From Eubacteriales bacterium (GTDB taxonomy: Bacteria > Bacillota_A > Clostridia > Christensenellales > Aristaeellaceae), in assembly GCA_030528845.1 (NCBI GenBank), contig JAUMYC010000164.1:1-5516 (forward strand): a stretch of DNA of 5,516 bases, read 5' to 3'. The notes below the pieces were generated by a model. That model saw only the letters and a list, made by a program, of their open reading frames with translations, did not search any database and was not told where the DNA came from. Shown here piece by piece: positions 1 through 5,122 of the stretch. The position numbers and the translations under genes were made by a program. Within the stretch, counting starts at the first letter, position 1. Every line of letters starts with the position of its first letter.

Positions 1-87
1 ATTAGCATTTCCGCCTGCGTTTTGCAAGGGGATTAACCTGCAGTTTACGCAGCGGTGCGTGAGCGGGGGCTCGGAGCTCCGGCGCGC

Positions 88-1050
88 TCAGAGCCTGCGG
101 AAGGACCAGTCCTCCGCAGGAGAAAGCTCGCAGTCGGCAAAGAGCGCGTCCACGGCGGCGCGATAGGCGGCGATGGAATTCGCCTTGCGGATGGCCTTGG
201 CATGCTTTGCGGAATCCGGGAAAAGGGAGATCATGTAGGCCCACATCTCCTTGAGATGAAACGCCACGGCGGTCTGATCGCGCCAGACAGCCAGATAGCC
301 CTCCAGCACGGCGTCGGCAAAATCTTTGTAGGTCTGCCGAGAGGGCGTCTGCCCGTTCAGCGCGCAGACGAGCCCGGGGTTTGCGATGAGCCCGCGCCCG
401 AGCATGACGGCGTGCGCCTGCGGGTATTCCGCCCGAAAAGCCTCGACGTCGCGCACGGAAAACAAGTTTCCGTTGTAGGAGACGGGAAAGGGGCACGCGG
501 CGAGCGCCTGCGCGAAGGCCTCGCGGTGCGGCTCGCCTTTATAGAGCTGCTCGCGCGTGCGCGGATGCACGATCAGCTCGCACAGGGGCAGGGCGCGGAA
601 GATCTCCAGCAGGGGGCCGAATTCCTCCGGCGAGGAGACGCCGATGCGCGTCTTGACCGAGAGCTTCACCGGGCATTTTTCGGCGATCTCGCATAAAAAG
701 GCGCGCAGACGCTCCGGCTCGCGCAGAAGTCCCGAGCCCTTTCCCTTGGAAAAGACCGTGCCGGAGGGGCAGCCGAGGTTCAGGTTCACCTCGTCGTAGC
801 CCATGTCCCGCAGCTTTTGCGCGCACCAGAGAAAATCCTCGGCGTTGTTTGTGAGCAGCTGCGGCACGAGCGGCACGCCCCGGTTGTTTTCCGGGTCCAC
901 GTCGGTCATTTCGCGCGTGGTGAGCCTGCGGCCCTGCGTGGGCGTGATGAAGGGGCTGTAGTAGCGGTCGATCCCCGGAAAAAAGCGCGCGTGCGCCTGT
1001 CGGTAGATCTGGTTCGTGATGCCCTCGAGCGGGGCGAAGGTCAGGAACAT
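88..1050 (-). CDS. dus: tRNA-dihydrouridine synthase (Dus family)
   Basis: Flavin-dependent cytoplasmic enzyme that reduces specific uridines in the tRNA D-loop or nearby positions to dihydrouridine, using NADPH. The 320-residue protein is a TIM barrel of normal Dus length. Visible motifs in order are the N-terminal FAPLEGITN (residues 5-13, FMN-binding start of the barrel), NLGCPSG (91-97, with Cys94 as the catalytic cysteine expected in the family), GKGSGLL (103-109), VKTRIG (132-137, Lys133), VHPRTREQLYKG (161-172, His162), YNGN (192-195) and LGRGLIANPGL (217-227, phosphate-binding end of the barrel). I chose the ATG at 1050 because the family normally starts at this motif and a GAGGAG Shine-Dalgarno lies at 1063-1068, with a rather long 12-base gap. 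A TTG start at 1077 would add nine residues and cannot be excluded. The gene is divergent from the BMP-domain gene and has its own promoter. Which Dus subfamily, and so which uridine, cannot be told by eye. Confidence 0.95.
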   Translation of the reverse strand: MFLTFAPLEGITNQIYRQAHARFFPGIDRYYSPFITPTQGRRLTTREMTDVDPENNRGVPLVPQLLTNNAEDFLWCAQKLRDMGYDEVNLNLGCPSGTVFSKGKGSGLLREPERLRAFLCEIAEKCPVKLSVKTRIGVSSPEEFGPLLEIFRALPLCELIVHPRTREQLYKGEPHREAFAQALAACPFPVSYNGNLFSVRDVEAFRAEYPQAHAVMLGRGLIANPGLVCALNGQTPSRQTYKDFADAVLEGYLAVWRDQTAVAFHLKEMWAYMISLFPDSAKHAKAIRKANSIAAYRAAVDALFADCELSPAEDWSFRRL

Positions 1051-1106
1051 ATCGGCTGAAAACTCCTCACTGTGCAATTTGACGAAATTTCTCCATGCAA
1101 AAATCC

Positions 1107-1135
1107 ATTATAATGCCCCGGAAGATAACCGTCAA
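1107..1135 (-). promoter_or_regulatory. sigma-A promoter for dus
   Basis: On the minus strand a TTGACG -35 box (1130-1135) and a perfect TATAAT -10 box (1107-1112) are separated by 17 bases. A transcript would start near 1100 and give a leader of about 50 bases before the dus ATG at 1050. The match is 11 of 12 to consensus with ideal spacing. It lies back to back with the rightward promoter, the two -35 boxes being only 4 bases apart. Confidence 0.85.
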
Positions 1136-1139
1136 CCGA

Positions 1140-1169
1140 TTGACAGCGCATAATCGCGCTTTCTATAAT
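1140..1169 (+). promoter_or_regulatory. sigma-A promoter for the BMP-domain/phosphoesterase unit
   Basis: Perfect TTGACA (1140-1145) and perfect TATAAT (1164-1169) boxes are separated by 18 bases, one more than the optimum. Transcription would start near 1176, leaving a purine-rich leader of about 60 bases. The box quality predicts a strong constitutive promoter unless a regulator acts on it. The two divergent -35 boxes form the dyad GTCAA-CCGA-TTGAC at 1131-1144, which may simply reflect the shared TTGAC element or may be an operator. Confidence 0.87.
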
Positions 1170-1201
1170 GCAGAAGGAGCAAAGAAGAGAAAGAAGAAAA
1201 G

Positions 1202-1223
1202 CCCGGCAGGGACTTTGGCCGGG
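1202..1223 (+). other. Leader hairpin just before the BMP-gene ribosome-binding site
   Basis: CCCGGC (1202-1207) and GCCGGG (1218-1223) form a perfect 6-base-pair GC stem with a 10-base loop, flanked on both sides by purine-rich sequence. It ends 4 bases before the AAGGAG Shine-Dalgarno at 1228-1233. No T-run follows on the plus strand, so it is not a terminator for the downstream gene. It could stabilise the mRNA 5' end or modulate translation. It is too short to be a known riboswitch I recognise. Confidence 0.5.
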
Positions 1224-1237
1224 AAGAAAGGAGAACC

Positions 1238-3166
1238 ATGGCATTTAACGATTATGTACAGGCCCGCAGGCTCGGGCTGAAGGCCGCCCAGCAAAAAACT
1301 GCGGCGCAGGAATCGCCCTATCTGGCCGCGCTGGATGAAAAAGTGGAAAAGGTAAACGGCTATCCGCACATCTCGCTCGGGTTGATCCAGATCCCCGTGC
1401 AGCGTATCATCGGCACCTTCAGCAAGGGGCGCACCAACGCCTTCGCGGCCAATTTTATGCCCCTTCTGGAAGCGCGCAGCGAGTTTGGCCTGAAATGGTC
1501 CAGCCTGTTTGACGGCGTGATCCAGGACGGCGTGCTCCACCCGATCAAGGTGGTGGAATATCGCAACTGGTATTATGTGATCGAAGGAAACAAGCGCGTT
1601 TCCGTGATGAAATACCTCGGCACGGACTACGCGGAGGCCGAGGTCACGCGCATCCTCGCCCCGCATACCGACGACCGCGAGGGCCGCGTCTACGCAGCCT
1701 ATCTGCAGTGGTATCAGGACACGAAGATCAACACGATTTATTTTACAAAGGAAGGCTCCTTTGAAAAGCTCTATGAACTGACCGGACACGAGCCGGGAGA
1801 GAAATGGACCGCGGACGAGGCGAAGGATATGCAGGCGGCGTATCTGCGCTTTGCAGAGGTATACCATTCGCTTTACGGCGATCTGATCGATCTGGAGCCG
1901 GGCGACGCCTTTGTGCTCTATCTCAAGGTGTACGGCTACGACCCCTCCCGCCTGCCCACGGAGATCGAGGCGGAGCTGGCCGCGCTGCGCGGCGAGCTGC
2001 AAAAGGACGGCCAGCAGGAGCAGGTCGCGCTGATCATGGAACCGGAGGAGCAGAAGAGCGGCCTGTTCGACGTGCTCTTCGCGCCCAGCCTGATCAAGGC
2101 CGCGTTCCTCTATCACCGCTCGCCGAGGGATTCCGGCTGGAACTACTGGCACGAGCTGGGGCGCATCAACGCGAAAAATGCGCTGGGCGATAAGCTGGAG
2201 CACACGGTGCACGTCTGCATGGAGATGGACGAATTCGAGCCGGCGATGGAAAAGCTGATCGCCGACGGCAACCAGATCATCTTTGCGACCTCGCCCCTCA
2301 TGCTCGACGCCACCATCCGCGTTTCGCTCAAATACCCCAACGTGCATATCCTCAACTGCTCGCTGCTGGCCAGCTATTATCACGTGCGCTCGTATTATCT
2401 GCGCATTTATGAGGCGAAGTTCCTCATCGGCATGATCGCCGGCGCGATGGCGGACAACAACGAGGTGGGCTATATCACGGATTATCCCATCTACGGCGTG
2501 CCCTCCTCCATCAACGCCTTTGCGCTCGGCGCGCGCATGGTCAACCCGCGCGCGCGGGTGCATCTGGAATGGTCCACGCGCAAGGGCTTTGACCCGGAGA
2601 ACCCCTTCCCCGGGCAGGATGTGCGCATCATCTCCAACCGCGACATCTCCGCGCCGAAGCATTCCTCGAAGGTATACGGGCTCTACCGCGTGGAGGAGGA
2701 CGGCGAGCTGACCAACCTCGCCCTGCCGCTGTGGGACTGGTCCAAGTTCTATATCCCGATCATCCGCTCCGTGCTCTCCGGCACCTTCGTCAGCGACGCG
2801 AAGGGCAAATGGGCGCTGGACTATTGGTGGGGCATGTCCTCGGACGCGCTGGACGTGATCGTGTCCACAAAATTCGATCCCTATCTGCTCCGGCTGATCA
2901 ACACGGTGCATTCGCAGATGCAGGCCGGCCAGTTCTGGCCGTTTGAGGGCCTGCTCGTCTCGCAGGACGGCACGGTGCGCTGCGGCACGCAATCGCACCT
3001 CACGCCGCCGGACGTGATCGCCATGGACTGGCTGCTGGACAACGTCGTGGGCTCCTTCCCGGAGAAGGAAGAGCTGTGCGAGCACGTCTGGCCCATCGTG
3101 GAAATGCAGGGCCTGATGGAGATCCCCAAGATCGACAAAAGCATGTTCAACTGGAAAGAAAAATGA
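1238..3166 (+). CDS. Cytosolic ParB/Srx-like plus BMP (PnrA-type) nucleoside-binding domain protein
   Basis: A 642-residue protein usually labelled a BMP family ABC transporter substrate-binding protein, but it has no signal peptide or lipobox, so it is predicted to be cytoplasmic. Residues about 45-128 resemble a ParB/sulfiredoxin-like fold: IQIPVQRIIGT (50-60), a GR element, and VIEGNKRVSVMKYLG (114-128), which is like ParB box II. Residues about 130-265 are a mostly helical linker. From about 285 to 590 there is a BMP/PnrA periplasmic-binding-protein-like domain, with DSGWNYWHELGR (298-309, ligand-pocket loop), IIFATSP (347-353), YEAKFLIGMIAGAMA (391-405), GYITDYPIYGV (411-421) and INAFALGARMVNP (425-437). 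BMP proteins bind purine nucleosides, so this is more likely a nucleoside sensor or regulator than a transport component. No permease or ATPase gene is next to it. AAGGAG at 1228-1233 supports the ATG at 1238. I recall similar fusions in Clostridia, but their function is not established to my knowledge. Confidence 0.85.
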   Translation: MAFNDYVQARRLGLKAAQQKTAAQESPYLAALDEKVEKVNGYPHISLGLIQIPVQRIIGTFSKGRTNAFAANFMPLLEARSEFGLKWSSLFDGVIQDGVLHPIKVVEYRNWYYVIEGNKRVSVMKYLGTDYAEAEVTRILAPHTDDREGRVYAAYLQWYQDTKINTIYFTKEGSFEKLYELTGHEPGEKWTADEAKDMQAAYLRFAEVYHSLYGDLIDLEPGDAFVLYLKVYGYDPSRLPTEIEAELAALRGELQKDGQQEQVALIMEPEEQKSGLFDVLFAPSLIKAAFLYHRSPRDSGWNYWHELGRINAKNALGDKLEHTVHVCMEMDEFEPAMEKLIADGNQIIFATSPLMLDATIRVSLKYPNVHILNCSLLASYYHVRSYYLRIYEAKFLIGMIAGAMADNNEVGYITDYPIYGVPSSINAFALGARMVNPRARVHLEWSTRKGFDPENPFPGQDVRIISNRDISAPKHSSKVYGLYRVEEDGELTNLALPLWDWSKFYIPIIRSVLSGTFVSDAKGKWALDYWWGMSSDALDVIVSTKFDPYLLRLINTVHSQMQAGQFWPFEGLLVSQDGTVRCGTQSHLTPPDVIAMDWLLDNVVGSFPEKEELCEHVWPIVEMQGLMEIPKIDKSMFNWKEK

Positions 3167-3185
3167 ACGGGGCGGATACAATACA

Positions 3186-3776
3186 ATGCGGATACTTGCG
3201 CTGGCGGACAAAGCCGATGAAATGCTCTGGGAGCATCTGGACAGGAGGCTTTTGGAAAATGTGGATCTGGTCATCTCCTGCGGGGATCTGTCGGCGGAAT
3301 ATCTCATGTTTCTGACCTGCTTTACAAAGGCGCCGATCCTCTATGTACACGGCAACCACGACGAGCGCTATGACAAAAAGCCGCCGGAGGGCTGCGAGTG
3401 CATCGAGGATATGATCTACGTCCACAACGGCGTGCGCATCCTCGGGCTGGGCGGCTCCTGCCGCTATCGCGGCGGGAAATGCATGTATACGGAAAAGGAG
3501 ATGGCACGGCGCATCCGCAGGCTGTGGTTTCAGCTCTGGAAGCACAAGGGCTTTGACATCCTCGTGACCCACGCTCCCGCGCGCGGCATCGGCGATGAGG
3601 AGCACATTTCGCACAGGGGCTTCGAGGCCTTTGTGCGCCTGATGGACAAATATCAGCCGCGCCTGATGCTCCACGGCCATGTCCACCGCGAATACTCGCC
3701 GCATTTTCAGCGCGCGCGCCTGCACGGGCAGACGCGCGTGATCAACGCCTACAAGCGGGTGTACGTCGAGCTGTGA
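3186..3776 (+). CDS. Metallophosphoesterase family protein (calcineurin-like fold)
   Basis: A 196-residue cytoplasmic phosphoesterase. Metal-binding motifs are clear: SCGDLS (31-36, Asp34), HGNHDE (55-60, Asn57 and His58), VTHAP (127-131, His129) and HGHVH (163-167, His165 and His167). The first motif, normally DxH, reads DKA (8-10): Asp8 is kept but the histidine is replaced by Ala10. This points to a YfcE-like but divergent subgroup, possibly with altered metal binding. Other marks are PPEGCECIED (66-75) and ILGLGGSCRYRGG (85-97), which I recall as conserved in clostridial members. The gene starts 19 bases after the BMP-domain gene with only a weak G-rich ribosome-binding site, so co-transcription and perhaps translational coupling are likely. 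The substrate is unknown. The pairing suggests a nucleotide or cyclic nucleotide, but that is inference. Confidence 0.9.
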   Translation: MRILALADKADEMLWEHLDRRLLENVDLVISCGDLSAEYLMFLTCFTKAPILYVHGNHDERYDKKPPEGCECIEDMIYVHNGVRILGLGGSCRYRGGKCMYTEKEMARRIRRLWFQLWKHKGFDILVTHAPARGIGDEEHISHRGFEAFVRLMDKYQPRLMLHGHVHREYSPHFQRARLHGQTRVINAYKRVYVEL

Positions 3777-3797
3777 GCGCGCGTGCTATTGCCCGGG

Positions 3798-3823
3798 CTG
3801 ATGTTCGGCGCGCGAACGTTCAG
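3798..3823. repeat. Imperfect inverted repeat after the phosphoesterase gene
   Basis: CTGA-T-GTTCG (3798-3807) pairs with CGAAC-GT-TCAG (3813-3823) around a GCGCG loop. This gives 9 base pairs interrupted by a small internal loop. It is followed by AAAAAA (3824-3829) rather than T's, so it is not a canonical intrinsic terminator on the plus strand. It may be a factor-dependent stop, an RNA 3'-end stabiliser, or an operator upstream of the aroF promoter. Confidence 0.4.
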
Positions 3824-3844
3824 AAAAAACGGTGCTTCGCGCTC

Positions 3845-3874
3845 TTGACAAGGGCGGGGGCGGAGTGGTAAAGT
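3845..3874 (+). promoter_or_regulatory. Promoter of the aroF-tyrA attenuator operon
   Basis: A perfect TTGACA (3845-3850) is followed after 18 bases by TAAAGT (3869-3874), a 4 of 6 match to TATAAT. The bases TGG just before it create an extended -10 element that would compensate. The start would be near 3881, about 27 bases before the leader-peptide ATG. A short dyad, GTGT-CTAAA-ACAC (3873-3885), overlaps the -10 end and start point and could be an operator or chance. Confidence 0.75.
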
Positions 3875-3898
3875 GTCTAAAACACCAAAGGAAAAGGA

Positions 3899-4000
3899 GC
3901 TTGCCCGATGCAGCACATGAACAGCAGCAAGGCCGCGTTCTTCTTTTATTACTTTACCTTTATCCAATAAGGGTAGAGTGATTCGTGCTGCAATGCAAGC
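3899..4000 (+). promoter_or_regulatory. Attenuator 1:2 (anti-antiterminator) helix
   Basis: TGCAGCAC (3909-3916) pairs perfectly with GTGCTGCA (3985-3992). The stem extends outward by GCTTGC (3899-3904) with GCAAGC (3995-4000) and inward by GAA (3919-3921) with TTC (3982-3984), with small internal loops between. The helix therefore takes in the last base of the leader Shine-Dalgarno and most of its start codon. It would form when translation of the leader is complete or absent, sequestering arm 2 so that the terminator folds. Confidence 0.7.
3908..3970 (+). CDS. Phe/Tyr-rich attenuator leader peptide
   Basis: A 20-codon open reading frame from ATG to TAA. A strong AAGGAG Shine-Dalgarno lies at 3894-3899 with an 8-base gap, which sets the start; the second ATG at codon 4 is less well placed. 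Residues 11-18 read FFFYYFTF, that is five Phe and two Tyr codons in eight (3938-3961). The N-terminal part is polar (MQHMNSSKAA). It resembles the E. coli pheA leader in length and composition but adds adjacent Tyr codons, which fits an operon for DAHP synthase and prephenate dehydrogenase. The peptide itself probably has no function beyond making the ribosome a sensor. The stop lies 7 bases before antiterminator arm 2, so a terminating ribosome touches that arm while one stalled on the aromatic codons does not. Confidence 0.88.
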   Translation: MQHMNSSKAAFFFYYFTFIQ

Positions 4001-4036
4001 CGGTGTTCCGGGATTTTACAGGCCGCGCAGAGTCAC
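3978..4036 (+). promoter_or_regulatory. Attenuator 2:3 antiterminator helix
   Basis: GTGATTC (3978-3984) pairs with GAGTCAC (4030-4036) and GTGC (3985-3988) pairs with GCGC (4025-4028). A4029 is bulged and there are two G-U pairs, for 11 base pairs in all. This removes 4025-4031 from the terminator's 5' arm. A small CCGG-TGTT-CCGG hairpin (4000-4011) sits in the enclosed loop and may bring the arms together. Confidence 0.72.
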
Positions 4037-4057
4037 ATCTGCACGGCCTGTTTTTTT
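4018..4057 (+). terminator. Intrinsic terminator of the attenuator (3:4 helix)
   Basis: ACAGGCCG (4018-4025) pairs with CGGCCTGT (4044-4051) and GCAGA (4027-4031) pairs with TCTGC (4038-4042), with one C-A mismatch and a GTCACA loop. Seven T's follow at 4051-4057. It is a strong, classical rho-independent terminator placed between the leader peptide and aroF, so it must be conditional for aroF to be expressed from the upstream promoter. Confidence 0.92.
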
Positions 4058-4098
4058 CGATGAATCAAGAAGCGGCGGAGGCAGACCGGCCGCGCAGA
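4021..4098 (+). repeat. Exact 11-base direct repeat of the terminator 5' arm
   Basis: GGCCGCGCAGA occurs at 4021-4031 inside the terminator 5' arm and again at 4088-4098, two bases before the aroF Shine-Dalgarno AAGGAGG (4101-4107). The second copy can pair with terminator arm 4 (4038-4048) in a read-through RNA, giving 10 base pairs and one mismatch. It can instead take part in a local hairpin, GCGGCGG (4072-4078) with CC-G-GCCGC (4086-4093). A role is inferred only; convergence of GC-rich sequence is the alternative. Confidence 0.6.
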
Positions 4099-4117
4099 AC
4101 AAGGAGGAAACAAGAAA

Positions 4118-5122
4118 ATGATCGCAGTGCTTAAACACGGGACTTCCGACCAGCAGAGGGACAGCCTGATCTCCTGGTTCAAGGGCATGGGGCTGGAGGT
4201 GCATATCTCTCAGGGCGAATATCAGTGCATCCTCGGGCTGATCGGCGATACCACCAAGGTGGACATGAGCCTGCTCGAATCCCTCTCTATCATCGATTCG
4301 GTCAAGCGCATCTCCGAACCGTTCAAGAACGCCAACAGGAAATTCCACGCCGGAGACAGCGTGATCGACGTCGGCGGCGTGAAGATCGGCGGCGGGCATT
4401 TTCAGATGATCGCCGGGCCCTGCTCGGTCGAGAGCGAGGAGCAGATCCTCGAGGTCGCGCGCAAGGTGAAGGAGGCTGGCGCGAGCATCCTGCGCGGCGG
4501 CGCGTTCAAGCCGCGCACCTCGCCCTATGATTTTCAGGGCCTGCACGGCGACGGCCTGCGGCTGCTCTCTCTGGCCAAAAAGGAGACGGGCATGCCCATC
4601 ATCTCCGAGATCATGAACATCAACGACCTGCCCCTGTTTGAGGATGTGGATATTTTGCAGGTCGGCGCGCGCAACATGCAGAATTTCGACCTGCTGCGCG
4701 AGCTCGGCCGCACGGGCAAGCCGGTGCTGATCAAGCGCGGCCTGGCCAATACGCTCAAGGAGCTGCTCATGAGCGTGGAATACATCCTCGCGGGCGGCAA
4801 CGAGCAGGTCATCCTCTGCGAGAGGGGCGTGCGCACCTTTGAGACCTACACGCGCAACACGCTGGATCTGAGCGCGGTGCCGGTGCTGCATGAGCTGACG
4901 CATCTGCCCATCGTGGTCGACCCGAGCCATGCCACGGGGAAATCCAAGCTCGTGGAGCCGATGGCCATGGCGGCAACGGCCTGCGGCGCGGACGGCCTGA
5001 TGATCGAAGTGCACAACGACCCCGAGCACGCGCTGTGCGACGGCGCGCAGTCGCTCCGGCCGGAGCAGTTTGCCAAGGTGGCCAGGAAAGTGATGAAGGT
5101 GCGGGAGGCGATCACGGAATGA
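4118..5122 (+). CDS. aroF: 3-deoxy-7-phosphoheptulonate (DAHP) synthase, type I-beta, AroF-like
   Basis: Cytoplasmic enzyme that condenses phosphoenolpyruvate and erythrose 4-phosphate to DAHP, the first committed step of the shikimate pathway. The 334 residues match the Thermotoga-type layout: an N-terminal ferredoxin-like regulatory domain (about 1-70), then a TIM-barrel catalytic domain. Motifs are AGPCSVES (99-106), [12 protein letters not shown] (126-137), [10 protein letters not shown] (181-190), IKRG (205-208), CERG (234-237) and DPSHATG (268-274). The expected metal ligands are all present: Cys102, His271, Glu297 and Asp308. The N-terminal domain in this family mediates Phe/Tyr feedback inhibition, so enzyme control probably adds to transcript control. 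No chorismate mutase domain is fused. AAGGAGG at 4101-4107 supports the ATG. The gene lies 60 bases after the attenuator terminator and its stop overlaps the tyrA start. Confidence 0.97.
   Translation: MIAVLKHGTSDQQRDSLISWFKGMGLEVHISQGEYQCILGLIGDTTKVDMSLLESLSIIDSVKRISEPFKNANRKFHAGDSVIDVGGVKIGGGHFQMIAGPCSVESEEQILEVARKVKEAGASILRGGAFKPRTSPYDFQGLHGDGLRLLSLAKKETGMPIISEIMNINDLPLFEDVDILQVGARNMQNFDLLRELGRTGKPVLIKRGLANTLKELLMSVEYILAGGNEQVILCERGVRTFETYTRNTLDLSAVPVLHELTHLPIVVDPSHATGKSKLVEPMAMAATACGADGLMIEVHNDPEHALCDGAQSLRPEQFAKVARKVMKVREAITE

Larger units (their letters stand above)
3881..4057 (+). promoter_or_regulatory. Phe/Tyr ribosome-mediated transcription attenuator of aroF-tyrA
   Basis: The transcribed leader has every part of a peptide-coding attenuator. 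These are a translated aromatic-rich peptide (3908-3970), arm 1 overlapping its start region (about 3899-3921), arm 2 just after its stop (3978-3992), arm 3 (4018-4036) and arm 4 (4038-4051) followed by a T-run. Arms 1:2 and 3:4 can coexist and give termination, while 2:3 excludes the terminator. The expected logic is that scarcity of charged tRNA-Phe or tRNA-Tyr stalls the ribosome within codons 11-18, arm 2 stays free to pair with arm 3, and RNA polymerase reads through. With plentiful Phe and Tyr, translation finishes, 1:2 forms, and 3:4 terminates. The pairings were found by eye from the sequence; the mechanism is inferred from the E. coli pheA and trp leaders. I see no T-box features such as AGGGTGGNACCGCG. 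Confidence 0.85.

Noticed and set aside
15..52. Inverted repeat CTGCGT/ACGCAG at the left edge of the window
   Set aside because: Only 6 base pairs around a 26-base loop with no following T-run, so no function can be supported.
72..81. Perfect palindrome CGGAGCTCCG downstream of dus as a terminator
   Set aside because: It has no loop and no T-run on the minus strand; a 10-base GC palindrome is likely to occur by chance.
1109..1114. Plus-strand TATAAT at 1109-1114 as a second rightward promoter
   Set aside because: No acceptable -35 box lies 16-18 bases upstream; the match arises because ATTATAAT contains the leftward -10 box on the other strand.
1095..1280. Short plus-strand open frame of 61 codons spanning the divergent promoters
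   Set aside because: It covers both promoters and the leader hairpin, lacks a Shine-Dalgarno, and overlaps the well-supported start of the BMP-domain gene in another frame.
1163..3307. Long 714-codon minus-strand open frame opposite the BMP-domain gene
   Set aside because: It is the antisense of a gene with clear domain motifs; its composition (many R, H, A, V) is typical of a GC-rich shadow frame and it shows no recognisable motif.
3777..4117. T-box riboswitch upstream of aroF
   Set aside because: No T-box consensus such as AGGGTGGNACCGCG and no stem I specifier architecture; the aromatic-rich ORF and paired arms explain the region better.
4060..4134. Possible second short ORF starting at ATG 4060 between the terminator and aroF
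   Set aside because: It has only a T-run upstream and no ribosome-binding site; its sequence is arginine- and glutamate-rich with no attenuator signature.
4016..5029. 337-codon minus-strand open frame opposite aroF
   Set aside because: Antisense shadow of a gene with all DAHP synthase catalytic motifs; it would also begin inside aroF and run through the terminator.
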